Source of the DNA: CAZSAK01 sp964605155 | Lineage (GTDB): Bacteria > Pseudomonadota > Gammaproteobacteria > SZUA-140 | Assembly: GCA_964605155.1 (NCBI GenBank) | Contig: CAZSAK010000026.1 | Span: 1 to 32,566 of the forward strand | Direction: 5' to 3' | DNA: 32,566 bases | Translations under genes and position numbers: made by a program | Notes under the pieces: generated by a model | Told to the model about the DNA's origin: nothing | What the model saw: the letters and a program-made list of their open reading frames with translations, nothing else | Databases searched by the model: none | In this document: positions 17,532 through 29,728 of the stretch, in pieces | Layout of the letters: the number at the start of each line of letters is the position of its first letter | How positions within the stretch are numbered: the stretch's first letter is position 1

Positions 17532-18161
17532 TCAAATCCCCCGTACTTCGTCCCAGTAATTGACGATCTTGCAGAATAGATCGGCAGTCCGCTCGGCATC
17601 GTAGATGGCGGAATGCGCCTCGTTGCTGTCCCACTCCATGCCGGCGGCCTGCACAGCGCGCGCCAGTACCGTCTGGCCGAAGGCGACACCCGCCAGGGTG
17701 GCGGTGTCAAAACTGCTGAAAGGGTGAAACGGATTGCGTTTGATGTTATTGCGCTTGACTGCGGCATTGAGGAATCCCAGGTCGAAAAAGGCATTGTGTC
17801 CGACCAGTATGGCGCGGCTGCATTGATTTTCCTTGACCGCCTTGCTGACCGCCTTGAAGATTGATTTCAGCGCCTCCAGCTCTGATACCGCGTTGCGAAA
17901 CGGGTGATAGGGATCGATCCTGTTAAACGCCAGCGCTTCCGCATCGAGATTGGCACCGGGAAATGGTTCCACATGGTGGGCGATTGTTTGTTGGCGGTAC
18001 AGATAACCCCGTTCATCCATTTCCAGCAGGACGGCGGCAATCTCCAGCAGGGCATCGGTTTGCGGATCAAAGCCACCGGTTTCGACATCCACGACTATGG
18101 GCAGGAAACCCCTGAAGCGTTTCGCGAATCTGGATTTAATATCGGGTGAGGCAGACATCAT
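17532..18161 (-). CDS. rnt: Ribonuclease T
   Basis: 209 residues, matching RNase T, a DEDD-family 3'-5' exoribonuclease that trims tRNA and other stable RNA 3' ends. The acidic residues are D25 and E27 (VVDVETGG), D127 (GHNAFFDLGF) and D188, with the general base H183 in EAHSAIYDAE, giving the DEDDh arrangement. The basic, aromatic N-terminal region fits RNA binding. It is the last gene of the minus-strand run that includes pyrC, with 51 bp between them. Confidence 0.95.
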   Translation of the reverse strand: MMSASPDIKSRFAKRFRGFLPIVVDVETGGFDPQTDALLEIAAVLLEMDERGYLYRQQTIAHHVEPFPGANLDAEALAFNRIDPYHPFRNAVSELEALKSIFKAVSKAVKENQCSRAILVGHNAFFDLGFLNAAVKRNNIKRNPFHPFSSFDTATLAGVAFGQTVLARAVQAAGMEWDSNEAHSAIYDAERTADLFCKIVNYWDEVRGI

Positions 18162-18212
18162 AATCGTGGCGGTGTGATAGATAATGCAAGTGGCAGGATA
18201 TGGACCTGTCGT

Positions 18213-19247
18213 TTAACGGCTCAAAGACCAGTCGATGCGGCGATTGGCATATAACGGTACCAGGTTACCCGAGTCAAACGGATATCGGTTCGGTACCGTC
18301 CAGGATTTTTTTACCAGGGTGATCTGCTCCTGATTGCGCGGCATTCCATAGAAGTCCGCGCCGTTGAACGCCGCGAATGCCTCCAGCTTGTCGAGGGCCC
18401 CGGCCTGTTCAAACACACCGGCATAGAGTTCCAGTGCGGCATGGGCGGTGTAGATCCCTGCGCACCCGCACGATGACTCCTTGTTCTGCTGCATGTGCGG
18501 CGCACTGTCCGTGCCGAGAAAGAATTTTACCTCGCCGCTGGTAGCGGCCGCGATGAGCGCCTGTTGATGTGATTTCCGTTTCAATACCGGCAGACAATAG
18601 TGATGGGGTTTGATGCCCCCGGCGAGCATGTCGTTGCGATTTAACAGCAGGTGATGAACGGTAATCGTGGCCGCCACGGTGGCGGGTGACGTGCGTACAA
18701 AATCGACTGCATCACTGGTGGTGATATGCTCGACAACAATCCGTAGTTCGGGAATCCGAGTCGTGACCGGTATCAGACATCGTTCGATAAAGGCCTTTTC
18801 GCGATCAAAGATATCGATGCCGGGATCGGTGACCTCGCCGTGGACCAGCAACGGCATGCCGTGTTCTGCCATGGCCTCCAGTACCGGATAGAGCTTTTCG
18901 ATGTCGGTTACGCCGGCATCCGAATGAGTGGTGGCGCCTGCAGGATAGAGTTTTACCGCAACGACATGTTCACTGTCCGCGGCGCGGCTGATTTCATCGA
19001 CCGGCGTATTGTCGGTCAGATACAGGGTCATGAGCGGGGTGAATGAAGCGTCCCGGGGGACAGCAGCCAGTATCCGCTGTTGATAATCCAGTGCCATTGC
19101 GGTGGAGATCACCGGCGAAGTGAGATTGGGCATGACGATGGCCCGCGCGAACTGTCGAGCACAATGGGGAACAGTGGTCGCTAACGCGGTATTGTCTCGA
19201 AGATGAATATGCCAGTCATCGGGTCGAGTGATGATCAACCTACTCAT
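18213..19247 (-). CDS. pyrC: Dihydroorotase (class II, PyrC type)
   Basis: 344 residues. It catalyses reversible cyclisation of carbamoyl aspartate to dihydroorotate in pyrimidine synthesis. The zinc ligands H13 and H15 are in DDWHIHLRD, the bridging carbamylated lysine is K99 in VVAVKLYPAGATTHSD, LVHGEV supplies another His, and the catalytic Asp is in GTDSAPH. Length and motifs are those of E. coli PyrC. Its ATG overlaps the stop of the upstream MoeA-like gene in an ATGA, so the two are translationally coupled. Confidence 0.96.
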   Translation of the reverse strand: MSRLIITRPDDWHIHLRDNTALATTVPHCARQFARAIVMPNLTSPVISTAMALDYQQRILAAVPRDASFTPLMTLYLTDNTPVDEISRAADSEHVVAVKLYPAGATTHSDAGVTDIEKLYPVLEAMAEHGMPLLVHGEVTDPGIDIFDREKAFIERCLIPVTTRIPELRIVVEHITTSDAVDFVRTSPATVAATITVHHLLLNRNDMLAGGIKPHHYCLPVLKRKSHQQALIAAATSGEVKFFLGTDSAPHMQQNKESSCGCAGIYTAHAALELYAGVFEQAGALDKLEAFAAFNGADFYGMPRNQEQITLVKKSWTVPNRYPFDSGNLVPLYANRRIDWSLSR

Positions 19248-20251
19248 TCATCAACAGGCAGCCCGGCTTGTTTGCCCACTAGACGGTCGATGGCGGGAAC
19301 GCCGAACAGCCTGAAGCCACGCAAGGCCTCGGGGGGATGGCCGGCGACACATACAACCGGCTTGTCATCCGCGATGCCCATGATAAGTGGCTTGCCGGAA
19401 CGCATCGGTACACCGTCGATGACCAGTTGCCCCAGCCTTTTGATGAGTTCGGCGATGAAATCCCGGCCACCTGCAGCCGTGCCTCCGGATATCACAACCA
19501 TGTCGGTCTCGTGCAGCACGTCGGACACGGCGGAGGCAAAGGCATCGAGATCATCCCTCATGATGCCGGCAAGGTGCGGGATGCCGCCTGCCTGTGAGAC
19601 GGCCGCCGCCAGCATGATTGAGTTGCTGTCGCGGATCAACCCGGGTTGCAACGCTTCCGTGTAGGGTACCACCTCGTTGCCGGAGGCGAAGATGGTGACG
19701 TTGGGAAGCCCCGATACCTTGACCTGGCTGATACCGAGGCTCGCGATCAGACCGATATCAAGTGGGGTCAGGGCCGTGCCCGCCTTGAGTGCCACGGCAT
19801 TTTTCTGCAGGTCGCAGCCCTGTTCCTCGATAAAAAAACGCGGTGGAAAGGGCCGCGTTACCTCAAGGGTGTTGCCCTGCTGTAATTGGGCCTCCCACAT
19901 GCGTACCACCGACACCGGCGCGTTGCGATCGACGATGCTGCCTGTCGAGACCCGTAGTGCCTGGCCTGCATGTACAGGCGGGCATGTCTTGTCACCCGGT
20001 TTGACCTCGCCGGTAATCTTGAAGGATTGCGGCGAGGATTCCGACGCGCCTTCGGTCTCGGCGGTATTGACCAGAAACCCCTCGACGATGGCGCGAGGGT
20101 AGGGCGGCATGTCAGTGGGTGCCACGACGTCGCTGTACAGCGTTCGTCCCACCGCCCTGGACAGGGGGCACATCTCACTGTCCAGTACGCGAAACGGCAC
20201 AGCGTCGGCAAATTGTTGTTGTGAGGTCACTAATGGAGAGGCATCGTTCAT
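19244..20251 (-). CDS. Short MoeA-like molybdopterin-binding-domain protein
   Basis: 335 residues, clearly related to MoeA (molybdopterin molybdotransferase). The N-terminal region has LSRAVGRTLYSDVVAPTDMP, the central part GEVKPGD and VSTGS, and the MoCF-like domain (about 165-310) carries IFASGNEV, RDSNS and SGGTAAGGRDF. It departs from working MoeA enzymes in three ways: the conserved S-x-M-D-G-Y-A segment reads R-A-I-V-E-G-F-L, the PGNP loop reads VAGHPP, and the C-terminal domain IV (about 70-80 residues) is missing. It may be an uncharacterised paralog with a different role. AAGGA upstream of the ATG at 20251 supports the start. It lies between an M17 peptidase gene and pyrC, with no other molybdenum genes. 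Confidence 0.8.
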   Translation of the reverse strand: MNDASPLVTSQQQFADAVPFRVLDSEMCPLSRAVGRTLYSDVVAPTDMPPYPRAIVEGFLVNTAETEGASESSPQSFKITGEVKPGDKTCPPVHAGQALRVSTGSIVDRNAPVSVVRMWEAQLQQGNTLEVTRPFPPRFFIEEQGCDLQKNAVALKAGTALTPLDIGLIASLGISQVKVSGLPNVTIFASGNEVVPYTEALQPGLIRDSNSIMLAAAVSQAGGIPHLAGIMRDDLDAFASAVSDVLHETDMVVISGGTAAGGRDFIAELIKRLGQLVIDGVPMRSGKPLIMGIADDKPVVCVAGHPPEALRGFRLFGVPAIDRLVGKQAGLPVDE

Positions 20252-20309
20252 AGGTTATCCTTGCTAGGTATATTAAGTATTTAAGGTTAGCCCTGCCATA
20301 CGGGTGCTG

Positions 20310-21797
20310 TCAAAGACTAGTCATAACCTGTTTGTCCAGTACCAGATCAAGGGTGAAACGAACCCCGAAACCGGTAATGTCGGTGGAGATATGCGCCAGA
20401 CCACCCTTGTGATTACCGGCGGACAGGTCTACATGCACCCAGGGAGTATCATCGATGAATCGTGACAGAAACCGTGCCGCGAGAATATGATCGGCGTCGC
20501 CCTCGAGGGTGCATTGCTTGATATCGGCGATCGTGCTTTCCAGTGCCTTGTCAAAGTCCCTGTCGATGGGAAACGGCCAGACACGCTCGCCGCAGTCACG
20601 GCCTGCGGCGATCAGGACGGGGATCCAGTCGTCGCGGTTGGTGAAGACCCCGCTGTAACGTGTACTCAGCGCATAGATGCAGGAACCTGTCAGGGTGGCA
20701 TAGTCGATGATCACGGTGCTTTTTTTTGCGGCGGCCAGCGACAGTGTGTCGGCCAGCACCAAGCGGCCCTCCGCGTCGGTATGCATGATCTCGATGGTGG
20801 TGCCGTTGCAGGCGGTCACCACGTCATTCTGTTTATAGGCGCCCGGGCCGATGTGATTCTGTGCCAGGGCCAGCCAGCAATCCACCCTGAACGGAACCTG
20901 CAGCCGGGTCAGGGCGAGCAGGGTACCCAATGCGACGGCACTGCCTTCCATGTCTTCATGCATGCCGTGCATGTGTTTGGCCGGTTTGAGATTCATGCCG
21001 CCGGTGTCATAACAGATGCCTTTACCGACCAGTGACAACGAGGTTTGCTGACCGCGACCTTCAGGTTTGTATGTCAGATGCACGATGCCGGCGTCCTGTT
21101 CGATGCTGCCCTGGGCAACCGCGAGGAACGCACCCGCCTGCTTGCGTTTGAGTGCCTTGATATCGAGGAACTGCATCTGCCAACCATGTTCACGTGCCAG
21201 CGCGCTGATGCGCTGCCGGTAGTTTGCAGGGGTCAGTTCGTTGGGCGGCAGGCTGGTGAGGTGACGGGCAAGATTGTTTCCTTCGGCTTCTGCAATCGTA
21301 CGGGTGAAATCGGGCGTGTCTTCCAGTCCATAAAAATGGATCGTATTCAAGCGCGGCTGTGCCTTTTTCGTGCTGCTGTAATCCGGCATCGCGGCGGTGC
21401 TCGCCAGCGCTGCGGCAACGATCGCCTCGGCGATACGACGTCCGGCCTGACGATCAAACGCCGGCAGCAAACATGCGATGGTGCGTGGATTGCGTTCGAG
21501 CTGGAGGTTGACCAGTTTGCGTGCCAGTGTCAGGCGTTCGAAACTGCTCGCATCAGGTGAGATATGTGCCAGTGTCACATAGGTGCCGGTTGGGTTGGGC
21601 AAGTCGGTGGAGAGGATATATTCACCGCCGGGTTTTTTCCCTGTTCTCGCAAGACGTTGCCTGAGAGTATCGGCATAGGGAAACGACGGCCATCTGTGTG
21701 TCCCGGAAGTCATCGGCAGGACAATAATCAGATGACCTGTTGAGTCGACATCCTTCTTGTTTTTTAGATTAACTTTTTGTTTTATATTAATTTTCAT
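20310..21797 (-). CDS. M17-family leucyl aminopeptidase
   Basis: 495 residues. The C-terminal catalytic domain has every metal and catalytic landmark of the PepA/M17 family: GKGICYDTGGMNLKP with Lys and Asp ligands and the catalytic Lys, MHEDMEGSA with the next Asp, and HTDAEGRLVLAD with Asp, Glu and the catalytic Arg. It should therefore be an active cytosolic metallo-aminopeptidase. The N-terminal domain is divergent from E. coli PepA. The first ~20 residues are unusually Lys/Asn-rich and AT-rich and may be an extension or a misplaced start; the family fold appears to begin near LIIVLP. It is first in a minus-strand run with the MoeA-like gene (58 bp gap), pyrC and rnt. Its promoter region is divergent from aceE. 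Confidence 0.92.
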   Translation of the reverse strand: MKINIKQKVNLKNKKDVDSTGHLIIVLPMTSGTHRWPSFPYADTLRQRLARTGKKPGGEYILSTDLPNPTGTYVTLAHISPDASSFERLTLARKLVNLQLERNPRTIACLLPAFDRQAGRRIAEAIVAAALASTAAMPDYSSTKKAQPRLNTIHFYGLEDTPDFTRTIAEAEGNNLARHLTSLPPNELTPANYRQRISALAREHGWQMQFLDIKALKRKQAGAFLAVAQGSIEQDAGIVHLTYKPEGRGQQTSLSLVGKGICYDTGGMNLKPAKHMHGMHEDMEGSAVALGTLLALTRLQVPFRVDCWLALAQNHIGPGAYKQNDVVTACNGTTIEIMHTDAEGRLVLADTLSLAAAKKSTVIIDYATLTGSCIYALSTRYSGVFTNRDDWIPVLIAAGRDCGERVWPFPIDRDFDKALESTIADIKQCTLEGDADHILAARFLSRFIDDTPWVHVDLSAGNHKGGLAHISTDITGFGVRFTLDLVLDKQVMTSL

Positions 21798-21866
21798 TGT
21801 ATTTCCGGGGCGGGCACCAGCACAGTATCTTGACCATGTACCCGTAAATGCTGATCATGCAGGGGC

Positions 21867-21972
21867 TTGAACACCATAATACGCTATCACGGATAACAAA
21901 AGGCAGATATCGGATCGGCCGGGAATTCTGTTACTCCCGATATCCAAACCGGGAGTCCATCTGTTAAGATGG
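21867..21972. promoter_or_regulatory. Overlapping inverted repeats between the M17 peptidase gene and aceE
   Basis: Within 70 bp there are four inverted repeats. Three share bases and cannot form together: GATATCGG/CCGATATC (21906-21913 with 21937-21944), CGGGA/TCCCG (21920-21924 with 21935-21939) and ACTCCCG/CGGGAGT (21933-21939 with 21950-21956). A fourth, CCATCT/AGATGG (21957-21962 with 21967-21972), follows at once. A weak -35/-10 pair (TTGAAC 21867-21872, GATAAC 21892-21897, 19-nt spacer) lies upstream and a TATAAA at 21991 downstream. The repeats could be operators or alternative RNA hairpins in an aceE leader. No T-run follows, so a terminator is not supported. Confidence 0.35.
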
Positions 21973-22082
21973 TGCCTTCGCGAAATAACTTATAAAAATC
22001 ATTAGCCTTCATCAACCCCCGCTGTCAAGGCCACTTACCTTGCAACAGCAACTGATCGAATGCCGGACAAGTGGAGTGAAAC

Positions 22083-24767
22083 GTGATCGGACCCATGACC
22101 GAACAATTGCAGACATCGGATATCGACAGCATCGAGACCCAGGAGTGGATCGAGGCGCTCGAGGCCGTCATCGCCCAGGAAGGGGTGGAGCGCGCGCATT
22201 TTCTGCTCGAACAGATGATCGACAAACTGCGCAGGTCCGGTGCCTATCTGCCTTATTCCGCCAATACGGCCTATGTCAACACCATCCCGCCACACCTCGA
22301 GGAGACGAGTCCGGGTGATCCGGCCATCGAGGACAGGATTCGCAGTTATATCCGCTGGAATGCCATGGCCATGGTGGTCAAGGCCAATCGCAAGAGCACG
22401 GAACTCGGGGGCCACATCGCCACATTCGCCTCCGCTGCAACCCTCTATGACGTGGGGTTCAATCATTTCTGGCGTGCGCCGTCAGAAGACTTCGGCGGTG
22501 ACCTGTTGTTCTATCAGGGGCATGCATCGCCGGGGGCATACGCCCGCGCCTTTCTGGAGGGGCGGCTGACGGAAGAGCAATTGGATCATTTTCGTCAGGA
22601 GGTCGATGGCAACGGTCTTTCTTCCTATCCGCATCCCTGGTTGATGCAGGATTTCTGGCAGTTTCCGACCGTATCGATGGGACTGGGACCGATCATGTCG
22701 ATCTATCAGGCGCGTTTCATGAAATACCTGCAGGACCGTGGACTGGCCGAGACCAAGGGGCGCAAGGTGTGGTGTTTCGTCGGTGACGGTGAAGTCGATG
22801 AGCCGGAGTCGCTCGGTGCCATCACGCTGGGTTCGCGTGAAAAGCTCGATAATCTGATCTGGGTGGTGAATTGCAACCTGCAACGCCTCGATGGCCCGGT
22901 ACGCGGCAACGGCAAGATCGTCCAGGAACTCGAGGCCATCTTCCGCGGCGCGGGCTGGAACGTCATCAAGGTATTGTGGGGCAGTTACTGGGATCCTCTG
23001 TTGGCAAAGGACATCGACGGCCTGCTGAAACAGCGGATGATGGAGGCCGTCGACGGTGATTACCAGAACTATAAATCCAAGGACGGCGCGTATGTGCGCG
23101 AACACTTTTTCGGCAAGTATCCCGAACTGAAGGCAATGGTGGCGAAGATGACCGACCAGGACATCTGGCATCTGAACCGCGGCGGCCATGACCCGCACAA
23201 GGTCTATGCCGCCTATCACGCAGCGATGAACCATAGCGGTCAGCCCACCGTCATCCTCGCCCATACCGTCAAGGGTTACGGCATGGGTGCCGCCGGTGAA
23301 GGCCAGATGCGCACCCATTCGCAAAAGAAGTTTCACGAGGAAGACATGCTCGCCTTTCGCGATCGTTTCAATATTCCCTTGAGTGACGAGGACACGGTGG
23401 CCGGGAAATATTACAAACCCGCCGATGACAGCGAAGAGATGAAATATCTGCATGCCCGCCGCGAGGCGCTGGGCGGTTATCTGCCGGTACGCAAACACGC
23501 GATTGCACCGCTCGAGATCCCCGACCTGTCGATCTTCAAGCCACTGATCGAAGACAGCGGCGATCGCGAGATGTCGACGACCATGGTGTATGTGAGACTG
23601 CTGACACTGCTGTGTCGCGACAAGAAGATCGGCAAACAAATCGTGCCGATCATCCCGGATGAGGCACGCACCTTCGGCATGGAAGGGATGTTCCGACAGC
23701 TCGGCATCTATTCGTCTGTCGGACAGTTGTATACACCGCAGGACAAGGACGAGATCATGTTCTACAAGGAGGACAAGAGCGGCCAGATCCTCGAGGAAGG
23801 TATCAACGAGGCCGGTTCGCTGTGTTCATGGATCGCCGCGGCGACCTCCTACAGTTCGCATGGAGTAACCACCATTCCGTTCTATATATTCTATTCGATG
23901 TTCGGGTTCCAGCGCGTCGGTGACCTGGCATGGGCGGCGGGCGATATGCGTTCGCGCGGATTCTTGATCGGTGCCACCGCCGGACGTACGACCCTGGCGG
24001 GTGAAGGTTTGCAGCACCAGGATGGCCACGGACTGGTGCTAGCCGGCAACATCCCGAATTGTGTCAGTTACGATCCGACCTTCAGCTACGAGATGGCGGT
24101 GATCATCCACGAGGGTCTGCGCCGTATGTATGTCGAGCAGGACAACGTCTATTACTACATCACGGCGATGAACGAAAACTATCATCATCCCGCCATGCCG
24201 GAAGGGGTTGAGCAGGGTATCATCAAGGGGTTGTATCTGTTTCGTGCCGCCGGTGGTGAGGGCAAGGATCAGCCCAGGGCACACTTGATGGGATCGGGAA
24301 CCATCCTGCGCGAGGTCATCGCAGCGGCGGATCTGCTTGCCGGGGAATGGGGCGTGTCCGCCGATGTCTGGAGTGCCCCGAGTTTCAATGAGCTGTCGCG
24401 CGAGGCCCATGCGGTGGACCGCTGGAACCGGCTGCACCCCGGTGAACAGGCCAGGACCCCTTATATCACCGAGTGCCTGAAGGATTGCTCCGGCCCCTTC
24501 GTCGCCACCACCGACTACATCCGCAACTATGCAGAACAGGTACGCAAGTGGATACCGGGCCGTTATGTGGTACTGGGGACGGACGGTTTCGGGCGCAGCG
24601 ATACCCGCGCCCAGTTGCGCAAGCATTTCGAGGTGAACCGTTATCACGTGGTCGTGGCCGCCCTCAAGGCGCTGTCGGAAGAGGACAAGCTGCCGGTCGA
24701 CAAGGTGGCCGAGGCTATCAAAAAGTATTCGATCGATACGGAACGACTCTACTCGCTCTACCTTTGA
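22083..24767 (+). CDS. aceE: Pyruvate dehydrogenase E1 component (homodimeric type)
   Basis: 894 residues, close to the ~887 of E. coli AceE. It decarboxylates pyruvate with thiamine diphosphate and acetylates the lipoyl group of E2. The N-terminal ETQEWIEALEAVIAQEGVERA matches the family. The ThDP/Mg motif runs from GDGEVDEPES (234-243) to NCN (263-265), and the later segments EEGINEAGS and GEGLQHQDGHG are typical. The start is taken as GTG 22083 because GGAG at 22073-22076 lies 6 nt upstream; the ATG at 22095 is too far from it. It is followed after 39 bp by aceF and then lpd, a complete complex operon without a pdhR-like regulator gene beside it. Confidence 0.97.
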   Translation: MIGPMTEQLQTSDIDSIETQEWIEALEAVIAQEGVERAHFLLEQMIDKLRRSGAYLPYSANTAYVNTIPPHLEETSPGDPAIEDRIRSYIRWNAMAMVVKANRKSTELGGHIATFASAATLYDVGFNHFWRAPSEDFGGDLLFYQGHASPGAYARAFLEGRLTEEQLDHFRQEVDGNGLSSYPHPWLMQDFWQFPTVSMGLGPIMSIYQARFMKYLQDRGLAETKGRKVWCFVGDGEVDEPESLGAITLGSREKLDNLIWVVNCNLQRLDGPVRGNGKIVQELEAIFRGAGWNVIKVLWGSYWDPLLAKDIDGLLKQRMMEAVDGDYQNYKSKDGAYVREHFFGKYPELKAMVAKMTDQDIWHLNRGGHDPHKVYAAYHAAMNHSGQPTVILAHTVKGYGMGAAGEGQMRTHSQKKFHEEDMLAFRDRFNIPLSDEDTVAGKYYKPADDSEEMKYLHARREALGGYLPVRKHAIAPLEIPDLSIFKPLIEDSGDREMSTTMVYVRLLTLLCRDKKIGKQIVPIIPDEARTFGMEGMFRQLGIYSSVGQLYTPQDKDEIMFYKEDKSGQILEEGINEAGSLCSWIAAATSYSSHGVTTIPFYIFYSMFGFQRVGDLAWAAGDMRSRGFLIGATAGRTTLAGEGLQHQDGHGLVLAGNIPNCVSYDPTFSYEMAVIIHEGLRRMYVEQDNVYYYITAMNENYHHPAMPEGVEQGIIKGLYLFRAAGGEGKDQPRAHLMGSGTILREVIAAADLLAGEWGVSADVWSAPSFNELSREAHAVDRWNRLHPGEQARTPYITECLKDCSGPFVATTDYIRNYAEQVRKWIPGRYVVLGTDGFGRSDTRAQLRKHFEVNRYHVVVAALKALSEEDKLPVDKVAEAIKKYSIDTERLYSLYL

Positions 24768-24806
24768 TCCGCTAATGTTTCAGCAGGGAAGATAACAACA
24801 ACCGTC

Positions 24807-26156
24807 ATGAGTAAAGAAATCGTAGTGCCCGATATCGGCGACTTCACCGATGTGGAGGTCATCGAGGTCCTGGTGAATCCCGGCGATACCATCAAGGCGG
24901 AGGATTCGCTGATTTCCATCGAATCGGACAAGGCAGTGATGGAAGTTCCCGCCCCCGAAGGCGGTATCGTCAAGGAGCTAAAGGTCAAGGTCGGTGACCG
25001 TGTTTCAGAGGGTAGTCCGATCCTGGAACTGGATCCCGAAGGGGGCGCGTCCACCCCGGACAAGGATCAGGATCAGGGCAAACAGGGTGATAGCGGTAAA
25101 CAATCCGCGCAGCCGAAAAAGGAAACGCCCGCGTCAAAATCCCCCGAAACAGCCAGGAAACAACCCGTGCCCTCAACCCCTTCTAGTGCAACGTCACCAG
25201 CCACAACGCAGCCGCGAGGCGATATGGATGAGAGCGAATTCGCCAGGGTGAGTTTCGCCGGTGTCTATGCCAGTCCCACCGTGCGCAAGTTTGCGCGTGA
25301 ACTGGGCGTCGACCTGCGCCAGGTACAGGGCAGCGGACGCAAGGGCCGCATCGTCAAGCAGGACGTCCAGTCATTCGTCAAGCGTGCACTGACACAGGGG
25401 ACGGGCGCGGGGGGCGGCCTGACGGTGGCGCCGTTGCCCGAGATCGATTTCAGCCAGTGGGGTGAAATCGAGAGCAAACCTTTAACAAAGATCAACAAAC
25501 TGACCGGCCAGTTCCTGCACCGTAACTGGATAACCGTGCCGCATGTCACCCAGTTCGATGAGGCCGACATCACGGACCTGGAGGCCTTTCGCAAGTCCCT
25601 GATCGAAGAGCACAAGGACAAGGGGATCAAGATCACCATGCTTGCTTTCCTGATGAAGGCGGTAGTATCGGCGCTGAAGGAATATCCACGTTTCAATGCC
25701 TCGCTGGATAACAGCAACGAAAACCTGATCTATAAAAAATACTTCAGCGTCGGGGTGGCGGTGGACACCGAGGACGGTCTGGTGGTGCCCGTGGTGCGCG
25801 AAGTGGACTGCAAGAGCCTGGTTGATATCGCCGCCGAACTGGGTGTGATCAGCCAGAAGGCACGTGATAAAAAACTCAAGCCGGCGGATATGCAGGGCGG
25901 GTGCATCACCATCTCGAGCCTCGGCGGCATCGGCGGTACCCAGTTTACCCCGATCGTGAATCTGCCCGAGGTGGCGATCCTCGGCGTGTCGCGCGCCAGG
26001 ATGCAGCCGGTCTGGAAAGGCAAGGAGTTCGAACCGCGGCTGATGCTGCCATTCTCGTTGTCCTATGACCACCGGGTGATCGACGGTGCCGACGCCGCAC
26101 GTTTTACCACTTTCTTCGCCTCCGTACTGGAGGATGCTCGGCGCATGTTGCTGTGA
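24807..26156 (+). CDS. aceF: Dihydrolipoamide acetyltransferase (pyruvate dehydrogenase E2)
   Basis: 449 residues. One lipoyl domain (1-77, lipoylated Lys at 42 in ESDKAV) is joined by a Lys/Pro/Ser/Gln-rich linker (78-145) to a peripheral-subunit-binding domain (about 154-192, YASPTVRKFARELGV). A second linker leads to the catalytic acetyltransferase domain (about 215-449) with the active-site DHRVIDG at 421-427. It forms the core of the pyruvate dehydrogenase complex and transfers acetyl groups to CoA. E. coli AceF has three lipoyl domains; the single one here is complemented by another on Lpd. The lpd gene starts 13 bp downstream. Confidence 0.97.
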   Translation: MSKEIVVPDIGDFTDVEVIEVLVNPGDTIKAEDSLISIESDKAVMEVPAPEGGIVKELKVKVGDRVSEGSPILELDPEGGASTPDKDQDQGKQGDSGKQSAQPKKETPASKSPETARKQPVPSTPSSATSPATTQPRGDMDESEFARVSFAGVYASPTVRKFARELGVDLRQVQGSGRKGRIVKQDVQSFVKRALTQGTGAGGGLTVAPLPEIDFSQWGEIESKPLTKINKLTGQFLHRNWITVPHVTQFDEADITDLEAFRKSLIEEHKDKGIKITMLAFLMKAVVSALKEYPRFNASLDNSNENLIYKKYFSVGVAVDTEDGLVVPVVREVDCKSLVDIAAELGVISQKARDKKLKPADMQGGCITISSLGGIGGTQFTPIVNLPEVAILGVSRARMQPVWKGKEFEPRLMLPFSLSYDHRVIDGADAARFTTFFASVLEDARRMLL

Positions 26157-26169
26157 TCAGGGATTTGAT

Positions 26170-27957
<1,788 letters not shown>

Positions 27958-28102
27958 AAATCTTAATTTCTAATATCTGATCGCGTATTGCCATAACTAG
28001 CCGTATGGAAAGCAAGGGATGCGCAGATTATATGATTGTTCAGTTGCTTGAACCTGTTACTGCCTGTAACGTATAAACGTTTATTTACTTCTCAGGATTC
28101 AT

Positions 28103-29320
<1,218 letters not shown>

Positions 29321-29324
29321 CCCG

Positions 29325-29714
29325 GTGCGTATCCTGCACACCATGCTTCGCGTCGGCGACCTGGAACGGTCCATCCGGTTTTATACCGAGGTGCTCGGCA
29401 TGCGCCTGTTGCGACGCAAGGATTATCCCGCAGGCAAGTTCACGCTGGCCTTTGTCGGTTATGATGACGAATCGAAGCAGGCCGCGATCGAGTTGACCTA
29501 TAACTGGGATGTTGAACGCTACGATCTTGGTGACGCCTTCGGGCATATCGCGATCGAGGTCGACGATGCCTATGCCGCCTGTGAGGAGATCAGGAAACGT
29601 GGCGGCAACGTGGTGCGTGAGGCGGGGCCGATGAAGGGCGGAACAACGGTGATCGCATTTATCGAGGATCCTGACGGTTACAGGATCGAACTTATCCAGA
29701 AGCAACCGGGCTGA
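29325..29714 (+). CDS. gloA: Lactoylglutathione lyase (glyoxalase I)
   Basis: 129 residues. It isomerises the methylglyoxal-glutathione hemithioacetal to S-lactoylglutathione. All four metal ligands fall at the same numbers as in E. coli GloA: H5, E56, H74 and E122, so this should be a Ni-type enzyme. The start is a GTG, supported by GGGGAG (29311-29316) 8 nt upstream and by the N-terminus RILHTMLRVGDLERS matching the family. It begins 4 bp after the argG stop, so the two are almost certainly cotranscribed. No functional tie between arginine synthesis and methylglyoxal detoxification is evident. Confidence 0.97.
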   Translation: MRILHTMLRVGDLERSIRFYTEVLGMRLLRRKDYPAGKFTLAFVGYDDESKQAAIELTYNWDVERYDLGDAFGHIAIEVDDAYAACEEIRKRGGNVVREAGPMKGGTTVIAFIEDPDGYRIELIQKQPG

Positions 29715-29728
29715 TTGAGGCAATGCGT

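Noticed and set aside
22482..23639. Minus-strand open frame (385 codons) opposite aceE
   Set aside because: aceE is unmistakable on the + strand across this region; the antisense translation has no family motifs.
26086..26169. Upstream extension of lpd by 28 codons
   Set aside because: It overlaps the end of aceF in another frame. The ATG at 26170 has a Shine-Dalgarno-like AGGGA and begins exactly at the lipoyl domain.
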